Source: Dipteris shenzhenensis
Taxonomy: Eukaryota; Polypodiophyta; Polypodiopsida; Gleicheniales
DNA: 64,000 bases
Reading direction: 5' to 3' (one strand)
Assembly: GCA_047967505.1 (NCBI GenBank)
Contig: CM106538.1
In this document: positions 11,693 through 22,891 of the stretch, in pieces
How the letters are laid out: every line of letters starts with the position of its first letter
How positions within the stretch are numbered: the first letter of the stretch is position 1
Made by a program: the position numbers and the translations under genes
Notes under the pieces: generated by a model
The model's database searches: none
The model's input: only the letters and a program-made list of their open reading frames with translations
What the model was told of the DNA's origin: nothing

Positions 11693-12630
11693 GAGGGCAA
11701 GAGACATGAATTCTTTGGCATGAAGGCCCTCGATCCAATGCTATACATGTCAGGTTCCACACAAGGCAAGTGAATGCCCACATAAGGGCACAAAATTCCC
11801 CCCTGTGTCATGTTTTAAATGCCAAGGGCCACACTTTTTAAAGGACTGCCATACATGGATCTTACCACGATGATCCTACCAACAGTTGGTGCCACACCCT
11901 TGTGTGGTGGATGTGGAGTGGAGCATTTATTCAAGGATTGTTTGCTATGGAGACAGCGACTCCAACCACCCCACTCAAGAGAACTAGCATCAATTTACTA
12001 AGCATTGAACAAGGTCAAGCAGTGGCAGTGCCCTTGAAGGTCATCACGAGGATGCAGGAAAAGGGCCTAGGGAAGGAAATGAAGAAGCAGACAACGAAAG
12101 ACAGGACTCCCATGTCTCAAATTCCCAAGACACCCTGGCCCTCACAAACAAAGTACAAGAAGGTCACAAGAGTGGGTGAAGGAACTAATCAAGTGCTTAT
12201 CCAAGATGGTCAAATGAAGAGACAGCCGCCCTCGCCACCTCCTCTACATCCAGACCAGCCCCTTCTCAAGATGATATCCTAGTATGACCCCATATCCGGA
12301 TGTAAACAAGCTAGTGTGGGCCCACGACCTCACATCTCCACCTTCTTATAAGGGATCATATATCGACCCAAAATTAGAGAAACAATGCTTAATAGATGCT
12401 CAAAACTTAGTATGGGAATGCCAAGAGAAATTCGAGCATAGGCTCAAGGTTAACAGAGGGTCAAATACCATCCACCCTGATCACCTAGCTACTCATAGGG
12501 ATGAAAATGCACTTAGGGTTCTAGAGAGAGTGGAAGAAGAGGAACCATGCAGCTCTGGTAACTCACAGGTATCAGACTTGATGCAATGGATGTTTAGTGT
12601 GGAGGGAGACGTCTTAAGGACCACATGATC
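11693..12630 (+). pseudogene. Gypsy-type gag remnant, element J part 2 (two more zinc knuckles)
   Basis: Directly after the TSD of copia A the host reading continues. CFKCQGPHFLKDC near 11812 and CGGCGVEHLFKDC near 11909 are two CCHC knuckles spaced like those of Gag nucleocapsid, in frames interrupted by stops. Further on, charged low-complexity sequence runs to a last open frame ending at 12628. Together with 5412-6280 this is one gag region divided by copia A. Copia B ends the segment at 12772. I cannot tell which gypsy clade it belongs to. Confidence 0.55.
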
Positions 12631-12772
12631 TTTCCGAGTTAGCATCCTTCATCTCCACAGAGGTCAAGATGCGAAGTGCATTTTCTTAAGGGGGAATCCT
12701 ACCCTCTGCCAAGACCTCTCAAATAGGATGAACGAACAAATCCTACCCCAAGGTCCTACCAACCCCAAAGAC

Positions 12773-13435
12773 TGTTAGAGTTAGCTCAAATGTCCACCTC
12801 TCATGTAACCCACCAATATTCTGTGTACCCAATGTTGTAAGGCCCCCATATGAGGAGAAGCCATGATGGGTATCGGATATTGGGAGGGATCCCCAGTTTA
12901 GACACTGGAAGGGGTCTTAGAGTAGACCAGATGGTTATGAGACGGCTTAGGAGCCAAGAGTAGATACCTGTTTGCACAAAGGGGGGGTTCGGGGGGGCGA
13001 TAGCCCCCCCGATAGCAGGGGGTCTGGGGGGCGCAGGCCCCCGGTGGGGGTCTGGGGGCAAAGCCCCCAGCGGCAGGGTCCGGGGGCTATGCGCGATCCT
13101 TCATCTGCCCGACGGCATGTTTTCTGAAGGGTCGGTGGTCTTCCAGGCCGACTGTCTATTAGGCCGACTGCCTATTACAGGGCCGACCGTCAACCACTTA
13201 CACTATATAAGTGGCCACCCCCTATCATCAGATCACCAGTTCTTCACGCTCATAGTCCTCCGTCCAGCATCTGTCTAGATCACCATCGAAGCTCTGTCTG
13301 TAGAGCGCACGGGTGGACAGCCAACCATCAGTTGTATCAGCAGTTTGGTATATCAGAATTTTTTGTATTCTCTCCAGCTTTCCATCGTGTACTTGCGTTT
13401 TGTTGTTATCTTCCGCTGCGTACTATTTTCTTACA
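12773..13435 (+). repeat. 5' LTR of copia B (663 bp)
   Basis: Starts tgttagagttagctc and ends attttcttaca. It contains an extreme G/C-run block (about 12978-13090) with many runs of 5-7 G or C, then a TATA box actatataag at about 13203. Compared with the 3' LTR it lacks 31 bp immediately after the G-run block. Confidence 0.95.
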
Positions 13436-13447
13436 TGGTATCAGAGC
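13436..13447 (+). promoter_or_regulatory. Primer binding site of copia B
   Basis: tggtatcagagc follows the LTR end directly and matches the initiator Met-tRNA 3' end. Confidence 0.93.
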
Positions 13448-13515
13448 TCAGGCTATCTGAGTAACGACTTTATTGCAAGTTCAACGAGCTTTGTTAGCAA
13501 AGGCTACTAGGAGTG

Positions 13516-16500
13516 ATGGCTGCACCAACCCCGTTGCGAATTCGTCCACCTGCCTTCAATGAAGGCAAGCTCGATGGGACGAATTATACTTTGTGGAAAT
13601 TCAAGATCAGCGCGATCTTGGATTCATATGAGCTTCTGGATACTGTTCTGGGATTGGATCCAGAACCGGTTGGATCACCGAATCCAAACAACCCCAACGT
13701 CATAACGCCACCGAATGCAGATCTTCTTCGGGCATGGAAACGAAGGAACGCAGATGCACTCTGCGCTCTTGTTACCAGTTCAAGTGATTCTGTTTTGACT
13801 CTGATTCAGCATACAGACAAGGCAAGTGAGGCTTGGAACATACTGAAAGGTCAGTATGAAACGCGGAATCAGACCAGAATTCAAAATCTGGAGAATATGC
13901 TTGCTGCAGAGAGGTGCTCTGATGGAGAATCAGCTGAGACATTCATCACACGGATCAAGAATCTACGTGATCAGATGGCGGCGGTTGGGATTACAAAGAC
14001 CAGCGAAGAGTTGGCCAGAAGGTGCATTCGGATCCTTCCACAAAAGTACGATGCGTTGGTCACGACACTCAACACGCAGGTAAGAAATCCACCCCTCACT
14101 TTTGAAGAGTTTAGCGCGATGCTTCTAGAGGAGGAGATGCGAATGAAGACCCGCGATGGTGGAAGTGATGCAGCATTCTCAACCACATCCAAAGGGAAGG
14201 GTGGAGAGAAGAAGAATGGTAAGAAGAAGAAGTTTTCAGGTAAGTGCCACTACTGCAACAAAAGCGGTCACATGATCAAGGATTGCAGAAAGAAGCAGCA
14301 GGACGAAAAGAATGGCACTACACAGTCTTCTTCGAAAGGCAAGGAATCTGCCAACACAGTTGAAACTGAGTTGGAGCTATGGGTTGCAATTGAAGAAATA
14401 TGCTCCTCAACAGAAGTTTCAACAACGAATGATTCGTGGCTCCTTGATAGTGGAGCGTCCCGTCACATGACCAGAAAGAAGGACTGGTATAGCTCTTTCA
14501 AGCCTCTACAAGAGCCCATGAACGTGACGGTTGGTAATAATGCAAAATGCCCTGTGGAAGGTACAGGTACTATCTCTCTTTCCATTCAAGAGGGTGAAAC
14601 TAAAGAGCTTTCTGATGTATTACTAGTTCCTCAGCTAAAGAAGAACTTGCTTTCGGTTGCTGCGATAACTGATCGCAACTTGGAGGTGCGTTTCAAGAGG
14701 ACCGGAGCAGAAATCCTTAATGCAGCGGGCAAGGTGGTCGGCAAGGCAGTAAGGAAGAACAATCTCTATGAGCTGACGGCACTAACAGTCTCTTCAGGAG
14801 TGGGCATCAGTAAGGTATGGCATGAAAGATTTGGTCATCTTAGTTATCCTATTCTTTTGGAAATGCAGAAAACAGGGATGGTTGCACACTTGCCTGCACT
14901 CTCAAAGGTGCAGGAACCTTGTGAAGCTTGTATGATGGGCAAGCAACAAAGGAAGGCTTTTCCACATGAGAGCGGCTATCAGGCAAAGGCTCCTCTAGAA
15001 TTGGTTCATGCTGATCTCAGTGGGAAAGCTCCAACTCAAGCTTTGGGGGGATGTAACTACTATATGCTTATCGTCGACGACTACAGTAGATACATGTGGG
15101 TGTATTTTTTACGAGATAAGGCTGAAGCTCTTGGAAAATTCAAACAGTGGCAAAAGATGGTGGAAAACGAAAGCGGGCTGAAGGTAAAGAAGCTTCGCAC
15201 GGATCGAGGAGGAGAGTTCCTGTCAAAAGAGTTCGACACATACTTGCACGAGAATGGCATTAAGCGCCAACTCACGACTGCACATACTCCGCAACAAAAT
15301 GGTGTTGTAGAGCGTCGCAATCGTACTGCCATGGAGATGGCATGATGCATGGCACTAGGTAAAGGATTGCCTAAGTCTTTTTGGGCTGAGGCAGTCAATA
15401 CAGCAGTCTACATCCTCAATCGAAGCTTCACAAAGGCCTTGACGGGCAAAACACCTTTGGAGGCTTACTCAGGTAAAAAGCCTTCCGCTTCTCATTTCAG
15501 AACATTTGGATGTGAGTGCTTTGTTCATGTTCCAGATAGCACCAGAAAGAAATTAGATCCAAAGAGCAGAAAGTGTATCTTCATGGGCTATAGCCAAGAG
15601 TCAAAGGCGTACCGGCTATATGATCCAGAGGCAAAGAAAATCATGGTCAGTCGTGATGTGGTGTTTTGGGAACAGCCACATACAGTGGAGGAGGAGGTAT
15701 GCCCTTCCACTTTATCATCAGCCGTAAAAGTAACTCACCTTGTGCCCGTATCTAAAGCAGAGTTGCAGAATGAGGAGGAGTACTTCGAGGAACAGACTCC
15801 ACCAACACCACAACATGCCTTGGCTCCACAAGGTAAGCCACTTCCAAAGTGGGCAAGGCAGCTCTTTGATGAGAAGAATCCGGTTCCAGACTTGGCGGAG
15901 TCATCTGCAGATGGACTTCGACGATCAAAGAGGATAGAGGAGCAGAAAAGGGCTTCTGAACACATAGTCAATATGGCCTTGATGGCTGAGATTATGAAAG
16001 TTCAAGAGCCTATGAATTTGGATGAGGCAATGGCGGATCCAAATTGGAAAGCTGCCATGCAAGAGGAGTATGACAACATCATGAAGAATCAGACTTGGGA
16101 CTTGGTTGATCGTCCAGAAAAAAGGAAGATCATTGGTACCAAATGGGTATGGAAGGCCAAGTACAAATCTGATGGATCTTTGGAAAAGTACAAGGCTAGG
16201 CTTGTTGCACAAGGATACTCTCAAGTTGAAGGCTTTGATTTTGAGGATTCCTTTGCTCCTACAACAAGGATGACAACTATTCGGGTGGTACTTGCCTTGG
16301 CTGCTCATAAGCAGTGGCCGGTGTTTCAAATGGACGTGAAATCTGCGTTCTTGAATGGACATCTCAAGGAGGAGGTATATGTGTTCCAGCCACCAGGATT
16401 TGAGGTGCCCAATTCAGAGAACAAGGTTTGCAAACTAAAGAAGGCATTGTACGGGCTGAAACAGGCCCCAAGGGCATGGTACCAACGGATTGATAGCTTT

Positions 16501-17532
16501 CTCATATCTATTGGTTTCTCAAAAAGTGCTTCTGATGCTAACCTGTATGTTTGTAAGCAGGATGGCAAGTATGTGGTAATAGTCCTTTACGTGGATGACT
16601 TGATCATCACAGGAGATCATGAGAAGATGCTGCAACAGTTGAGGGAGTCGTTGAGTTTCGAGTTTGAGATGACAGATTTGGGGCTCATGCACTTTTGCCT
16701 CGGCATTGAGGTTTGGCAAAAACCTGGCAGGATTTTCATCTCTCAGCAGAGATATGCTCGCGAGATCTTGAAGGCATTCGGTATGACCGAGTGTAAGGAC
16801 GTGGTCTCTCCCATGGAGGTGAATGGTAAGCTCTCAGTGGAGGATGCATCACCACTTGTCGACATCAAGGAGTATAGGAAACTTGTGGGGAGTCTCATTT
16901 TTCTGTGCAACACTAGACCTGATATCAACTTTGCAGTTGGTGTACTTAGTAGGTTCTCAAATCAACCTCGAGAGAACCATTGGAAAGCAGGGATGCGTGT
17001 GCTAAAGTACGTGAAAGGTACACTAGAGTATGGCATTACCTACAGAGCAGGGAAGACCTTGGCGGGTTACTGTGACTCAGATTGGGCGGGAGATTGTGAT
17101 TCTAGAAAGTCAGTTTCTGGATATTGTTTCTCACTTGGTTCAGGAGTGTTCTCTTGGATTAGCAAGAAGCAACCAACAGTGGCACTATCTTCGACAGAAG
17201 AAGCTGAGTACAAGGCAGCATGCATTGCTGCTTGTGAAGCAGTTTGGCTAAGGAGGATCTTGCAAGACATAGGAGTTCCAATCGAAGATGCGACGGTTCT
17301 AAAATGCGACAATCAGAGTTGCATGGCCATTGCAAAGAATCCTGTGTTCCATGCTCGTACAAAGCACATAGAGATCCAGTATCACTACGTACGAGAGCTC
17401 ATCGAGGATGGAGTCATAGAGCTGGAGTATTGTCCCACAGAGGACAATTGCGCAGACATCTTCACGAAGGCTCTTGGGAGTGATTTATTGTTGCGGCATC
17501 TACATCGACTCGGCATTGGTCCGAACACGTAG
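13516..17532 (+). pseudogene. Copia B gag-pol polyprotein with one in-frame TGA
   Basis: The ATG is at 13516; the preceding GTG is not used. The frame runs 1,338 codons to TAG at 17530-17532, broken only by TGA at 15343-15345. Domains in order: Gag (1-240); CCHC knuckle CHYCNKSGHMIKDC (residues 244-257); protease with LLDSGASRHMT (D at 311); GAG-pre with CEACMMGKQ; integrase with HADLSG, VDDYSRYMW and LRTDRGGEF; RT with YVDDLIITG near residue 1025; RNase H with YCDSDWAGD and [14 protein letters not shown]. The TGA lies just before [15 protein letters not shown], where related elements have an arginine-like position, so CGA to TGA deamination is likely. RNase H reads STEEAEY, one Glu more than the usual STEAEY. 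If the stop were read through or reverted, the protein would be full length. Confidence 0.95.
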
Positions 17533-17561
17533 TTCATCTTCGGGTGAACATTGAGGGGGGG

Positions 17562-18255
17562 TGTTAGAGTTAGCTCAAATGTCCACCTCTCATGTAACCC
17601 ACCAATATTCTGTGTACCCAATGTTGTAAGGCCCCCATATGAGGAGAAGCCATGATGGGTATCAGATATTGGGAGGGATCCCCAGTTTAGACACTGGAAG
17701 GGGTCTTAGAGTAGACCAGATGGTTATGAGACGGCTTAGGAGCCAAGAGTAGATACCCGTCTGCACAAAGGGGGGGTTCGGGGGGGCGATAGCCCCCCCG
17801 ATAGCAGGGGGTCTGGGGGGCGCAGGCCCCCGGTGGGGGTCTGGGGGCAAAGCCCCCAGCGGCAGGGTCCGGGGGCTGCCGGTAGCCCCAGGCCCGATGG
17901 TATGACCTATGCGCGATCCTTCATCTGCCTGACGGCATGTTTTCTGAAGGGTCGGTGGTCTTCCAGGCCGACTGTCTATTAGGCCGACTGCCTATTACAG
18001 GGCCGACCGTCAACCACTTACACTATATAAGTGGCCACCCCCTATCATCAGATCACCAGTTCTTCACGCTCATAGTCCTCCGTCCAGCATCTGTCTAGAT
18101 CACCATCGAAGCTCTATCTGTAGAGCGCACGGGTGGACAGCCAACCATCAGTTGTATCAGCAGTTTGGTATATCAGAATTTTTTGTATTCTCTCCAGCTT
18201 TCCATCGTGTACTTGCGTTTTGTTGTTATCTTCCGCTGCGTACTATTTTCTTACA
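17562..18255 (+). repeat. 3' LTR of copia B (694 bp)
   Basis: Preceded by the polypurine tract ttgagggggg (17551-17561). It carries the 31 bp missing from the 5' copy (about 17877-17908) and is otherwise almost identical to it. Confidence 0.95.
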
Positions 18256-18261
18256 AAGACA

Positions 18262-18610
18262 ACCAACCACACGAGGAGGGTTGGAACCTACCTAAGGTCC
18301 CCATTAATAAGTTATGCTAATGCTTTGAATGTGATGACACTAATGTATCTATCCCCATAATCTACCGAAACCAAAAGGTTGACACCATCCTAGGTGGGGG
18401 AGCTTGTATGAACCTCTGGGAATTCTCATCGATATTAACATTAAGGTGTTTGGCTTCATGTACCCCATTTGGTTTGTGGTTATGGACTTCACCAAGTAGC
18501 CTAGATATGAAGCCATCCTAGGTAGGCCCTTTCTACGAATGTCCAAACTCATACATGATTGATGCACAAACAACATCTATTTACGTCATGAGAAGAAAAT
18601 TGTGCAAGTG
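18262..18610 (+). pseudogene. Gypsy-type protease remnant (element J, part 3)
   Basis: After the aagac TSD, broken frames read VDTILGGGACMN, then FVVMDFTK and, about 40 residues on, EAILGRPFLRMSKLIHD. This matches the retropepsin layout of Tat/Athila-like gypsy elements: an active-site region with a Gly-Gly-Ala core and a downstream ILGRPFL motif. The usual active-site Asp is not preserved in this reading. Stops and shifts show decay. It lies downstream of the zinc-knuckle gag, as expected for gag-pro order in one element split by copia B. Confidence 0.6.
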
Positions 18611-18959
18611 GACCTACACACATGGCCACTTATTACCCATGGAATCTGACACAACAGACAGAACCGCATCTCTAAAACTCTTCCAAACTTGTGAGAGAGA
18701 ATGTGACAAGAAGGAGGTAGACGAGTTTTGGTATGCCCCCTCAGGGGGGTCACTACATATAAACTCTTTATATCACGTGCACTCAAGGCTTTGTTTGTAA
18801 AATCCCTTATGATTCTGTAGATTTTTCATTAATAAAATGTACCCTTTTTCTATACAAATCTATAATTGTCTTCTAAAATCATTGTAAATACTCCCTTTCA
18901 TAATTTAAATTCTATAAATTTTGAAAATTAATAATCTCCTTCTATTGGATTCACGTGAT

Positions 18960-20035
18960 AGGGTTACATAAGATGAGTGACTCCTCGAGTATGCCCCTCT
19001 CCCTGGGCCAAAGTTCTCTCAAAATTGGATGCACATTCTAGCAAACATTGACATCCCAAGAAGAATAGGGTTCCAAATAACAACCCCTGAGCTATGCAAT
19101 CCTTGCCAAAGAGTCAAAATCCCACATAAAGTGGATATGATGCCCCTAACGAGAATATTAATCGATCACGCTTTTGAGAAATGGGGCATAGAATTTATTG
19201 GTCCTATAAGCCCAGTAGCTAAAGGAACAAGGGCCAAATACATTATCTTGGCCACAGATTATTTCACCAAATGGGTCAAGGGACAAGCCAGAAGGAAAGC
19301 TGATGTGTGGTTGACATCTAAGTTATATATGAACAAGTCATTATACGGTTCAGGTGTCCCTTGGAACTAGTCAGAGAACAAGGAATTCATTTCCTCAATG
19401 AAACCATAGCAATCCTAACTAGCAAATTCATGATCATACATAGGAAATTGATGCCATACTATCCTAGAGCAAATGTCCTGGCTGAAAAGCCAAACAAAAT
19501 GTGCTGCATGATTATAACTTGCATCATCGAAGCCAAACAGTCGTACTGATTGGGAGCATAAGCTCATCACAACATTGTGGTCCTACCGAACTTTGTACAA
19601 AGTGGCAACAAACTACACCCCCTTCAGCTTAGCATTTGGGGTGGAAGCATTTATGCCAATGGAGTATGTAGCGCCCAACCTTCACATCACAGTTAAGTAA
19701 AGGCTCACCAAAAATACTTTGGCAGAGCACTTAGTGAATCTTGAACGACTAGATGAGATGAGATTACGCATTGCCTATTGCTTGTGAGTGGAGAAGGCAC
19801 GGCATAAAAAATGGTTCAACCTCAAGAACAAGGACCTCCAAGAGGGGGATTTGGCACTCCTCTAAAGCATCCGTAACACCAAGTGCAAACTTAAATATAG
19901 GAACATGTGTCCCTATCGCATAGTGGATATCACTCCGCAAGGCACATGCCAAGTCGCCACCTTATATGGAGTAGATATGGATGGCTTCCTTAATGATATC
20001 AAATTGAAAAGATACTCTGGCCCCCTCGCTCTATA
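18960..20035 (+). pseudogene. Ty3/gypsy integrase remnant
   Basis: The region holds a zinc-binding part (CNPCQR near 19100), then the catalytic core: EKWGIEFIGPISP (first acidic residue E rather than D), ATDYFTKWV, and GIHFLNETIAIL followed by PYYPRAN. The C-terminal part has KARHKKWFNLKNKDLQEGDLALL-type sequence, PYRIVDITPQGTCQV and LKRYSGPLAL in another frame. Frameshifts and stops (for example at 19368 and 19547) make it non-functional. Only about 350 bp separates it from the protease, so RT and RNase H are missing. It may belong to element J or to a second gypsy. Confidence 0.8.
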
Positions 20036-20129
20036 GACCCTCCAAGCCATACATAGGGAAAAGGAGCTCAAGGTCGAGATATCCCAGATGAAACATCAGA
20101 CCATCAAAGAATCCAAGGCATGTAATGCC

Positions 20130-20690
20130 AAAACCAGACAACAGAAACAAATGGCTTTTTTTAAAGAAACATTAGAATACCTAGGCCCGACTGATGAGCT
20201 AATAGTTGATCCGGCTAGGTTGAGTGTCCAATTGCAGGGCCCAAGTACAAGCACTGAGGCACTCGTGGATCTAGAAGAGCACCATAACTTCATCTCTCAC
20301 GAAGTATGGGAAGCACTAAAGGTACCTCCAATCCTTAATGTTGCTTTAATTTGGGTTATCACAACGGTCAAATCTTAAGTACATTGGGGTATGTAGACTT
20401 GAAACTAATTGTTGTCCACTAGGTGGTTGAGATTTGTTTTTATGTTCTTCCCATAGAGATGACCAATGAATAGATGATCCTAGGAAGGACCTAGTGCTAT
20501 GCCATAAACTACCAAATCGACTAGAGAGCAAGAACCTCGACTCTTGCATAGGAGGGGAGAACCATAGTAATTCCACTTTGTAAAGACCATTATAATTCCC
20601 CCATAGTACAACCACCTGCAAGAGGCAAGGAAATTTTAAACGAAGCAATTCCAAATCTCCAGAGGCCTCCAGTGCCCCCTAGTTAGATAC
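20130..20690 (+). pseudogene. Second gypsy-type protease remnant
   Basis: The frame 20088-20378 contains EALVDLEEHHNFISHEVWEAL, which resembles the aLIDsGATHNFIS active site of chromovirus-like gypsy proteases with the DSGA core degraded to DLEE. After a stop, YVLPIEMTNE and a MILGRTWCYAINYQIDW-like stretch match the later iLG..WL...IDW part of that domain. It lies 3' of an integrase, the wrong order for one gypsy element, so it is probably from another insertion or a rearrangement. Confidence 0.5.
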
Positions 20691-21394
20691 TTAGAAGGAA
20701 ATCCATCCCAATGCATCTCGAAGTCCTAATCCTAATCTCAATAGAGGCAAACCCTTGCCACAAACTACTCTCCCACCTCTACTTCCCATGCCCAAAGCTA
20801 TGAGAACCACCCAAAGATTCCACAAACTATGGGTGCACAATGTCATCCCTCATGCCAACACAACACTAGCAAAGGACAGCAGCCTTGGAAGATCAAACCT
20901 TGGAAGGGTTTCTGACCCCTTCTTGCCCTGCACCAACATAGGCAATCCCATCAAGGAGTAGGGCTCGATGACTCCAATCACCTCTCCTGCATGGAAAAAT
21001 TCCAACACTCCATGGACAAAAGTTTCACAAGAATTGGCTTGCGACAAGGCTCTTGGAAGCCTAAGGCTACTATCAAGAAGAGTGATACATTTGGGTTCCA
21101 AAGCTTCCAACAACATGGAATACACAACCTCAACTCATTGGGATTCATAAGGTAGTAACACAAGAACCTACATCAACTCTTGATGCAATCCCACAAGAAC
21201 CTACCCTCGAGCCCAGGATGACAAATAATTATATGGGCCCAAGGAACATCATGATTCCACATACAATGCAACTCAATGAGAAAGTCACCAAGGCCATCGA
21301 GGAAGAAACACAAGAACCAACGACCCCTAAAAGTGGGGTAGTTAAGCAAGAACCTTCCTCCAAGCCCATGAGTTAAGCAAGAACCTTCCTCCAA
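20691..21394. other. Unassigned sequence
   Basis: No protein similarity is recognised. The left end of the minus-strand RT remnant of element D breaks off near 21395 into this DNA, so D lost its 3' half here. Confidence 0.5.
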
Positions 21395-21402
21395 GTCCAT
21401 GT
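21341..21402. repeat. 31-bp direct repeat at the broken end of D
   Basis: gttaagcaagaaccttcc begins at 21341 and again at 21372, with near-identical 31-bp units. It sits exactly where recognisable RT sequence of D stops. Confidence 0.85.
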
Positions 21403-21988
21403 GAACATAATCAACATAACCTGCTAGTTGTTGCATGTAGACTTCCTTGTCTAGATAACCATTGAGAAATGCATTCTTGACATCAAGCTGATACACATTC
21501 CATCTGCTGAGTGTCGCTAGTGATATCAAGAACCGAATGGAATCCATCTTTGCTACTGGAGCATAAATCTCATCATAATCTTGACCATATTGCTGTGCAA
21601 ATCCTTTTGCAAGTAGTCTAGCTTTGTATCTCTAAATACTTCCATCTAAATTGTACTTCACTTTGTATACCCATTTGTTTGCTATGCCCTTCTTTCCTAG
21701 TGGAAGGTCGCATAATTTCCAAGTATTATTCTTATACAAAGCATCCATTTCTTCATTCATAGTAGTTTGCAATTCTAGCTTGTGTACTACGTCTTCAAAG
21801 TACACTGGCTCTTCTGTAGCCATGACGGTAGTCATAAGAGCATAGTTGGTGGTTTCCACCTGAATTGCTTTGCCTTTCCGAGCATATGTTAATCTGGTTG
21901 GAGGTCTGCTTTCCATAGTAAACCGTCTAAGCTATTGTGGCTTTGCTTGGTGTGTTGCTAGCAATTCTTGCTCTTCTTCATCAACCTA
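21395..21988 (-). pseudogene. Copia D reverse transcriptase remnant
   Basis: Minus-strand frames include TNYALMTTVMATEEPVYF, MNEEMDALYKNNTWKL and NKWVYKVKYNLDGSI (21632-21916). After stops come VYQLDVKNAFLNGYLDKEV and YMQQLAGYV (21173-21547 frame). These are the N-terminal RT motifs of copia pol. The conserved YVDD region is absent because the element breaks off near 21395. Two stop or frame breaks lie in between. Confidence 0.85.
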
Positions 21989-21993
21989 TTCTG

Positions 21994-22345
21994 TGTTGAG
22001 ATATCGAGCTCCACTCGCGATATGCCAAGGTGACCGTTGTGTATTTATGTCACCGACTTGTTAGCTGGAGATGCGGTTGGTACACCGCTCACGAATAATA
22101 GCTAGATGATAGCTATCCTTATCTACACTAGTTCATGGCTCAGTTAGTATGCCACCTTAGTTAGTTGAGTTTGGTTTGAGACCCACATATAGGGTTCTTC
22201 TATTTCTTTGTACTTGAGTTCTTTTGGCTTTCACAACTAAGAAGAGGAAAACTATTTTCAGCCTCCACCTTCGTGTGTATTCCCCCATTGTGCATGTGAG
22301 AAAGCCGCAAGTGAGACTCCTTCCCTCTCTCCCACAATCTTCACA
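21994..22345 (+). repeat. 5' LTR of copia C (352 bp)
   Basis: Starts tgttgagatatcgagc and ends atcttcaca. It is nearly identical to the 3' LTR, which has an extra 10-bp duplication of caccgacttg. Confidence 0.95.
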
Positions 22346-22357
22346 TGGTATCAGAGC
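22346..22357 (+). promoter_or_regulatory. Primer binding site of copia C
   Basis: tggtatcagagc immediately follows the LTR; initiator Met-tRNA type. Confidence 0.93.
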
Positions 22358-22891
22358 CTTGTTCGTGGTAAGGAGCTCAAGAAAGCAAGCCAAGTTCGTG
22401 GTGTCCTGGTAAGAGGACCAGTGTTGCTTTCCTATTTCGAGTTTGGGAGCAAATCTCTGCAGGTAGCACAACCAAAAGTGCAGGAGTGCACTGTTTCAGA
22501 TTGAGACGCCCTTCCGGTGTGGCGAGAGCATAGTATATGCTGCGAGTAAGGGCGAAGCCCTTAGTGACTTTATTTTTCTGATTTGAGGCCGTTTCGAGGC
22601 CCGTTTTGAAGGCGGAAGTTCTTCACAGGCACTCAGAAAAAGGCCCTATTTTTTGCTGTGCGACCACTGCTGCGCGGCTAGTCGGTGGAAAGGTGCTACA
22701 GAAATTGCATTGTATGCCTGTGTGCAGAGATATTGGGAGTTGCAGATTCATGCTTGTTGCCTGTTGATGCAAAATCATCACTAGGAAGTGACTGTGTGGT
22801 GAAATACCACTTTCGTCAGTTTTGCAAATCTGCCTGTGTGAGGCAAAAGCTGTGTTTTTTGCAGTGACAGAATATTTTGCAGTGTTCTGTA

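Larger units (their letters stand above)
12773..18255 (+). mobile_element. Ty1/copia LTR retrotransposon B, nearly intact, young
   Basis: LTRs at 12773-13435 and 17562-18255 are flanked by the exact TSD aagac (12768-12772, 18256-18260). Apart from one 31-bp indel in a G-rich block, I count only a handful of substitutions between the LTRs, so insertion was recent compared with A, D, F and H. The internal region is one reading frame with a single premature stop. Sequence relatedness places it with elements A/F and, more closely, H. Confidence 0.96.

Noticed and set aside
15343-15345. Programmed TGA readthrough or selenocysteine in copia B
   Set aside because: No other sign of recoding; a CpG transition of CGA to TGA in a silenced element is simpler.
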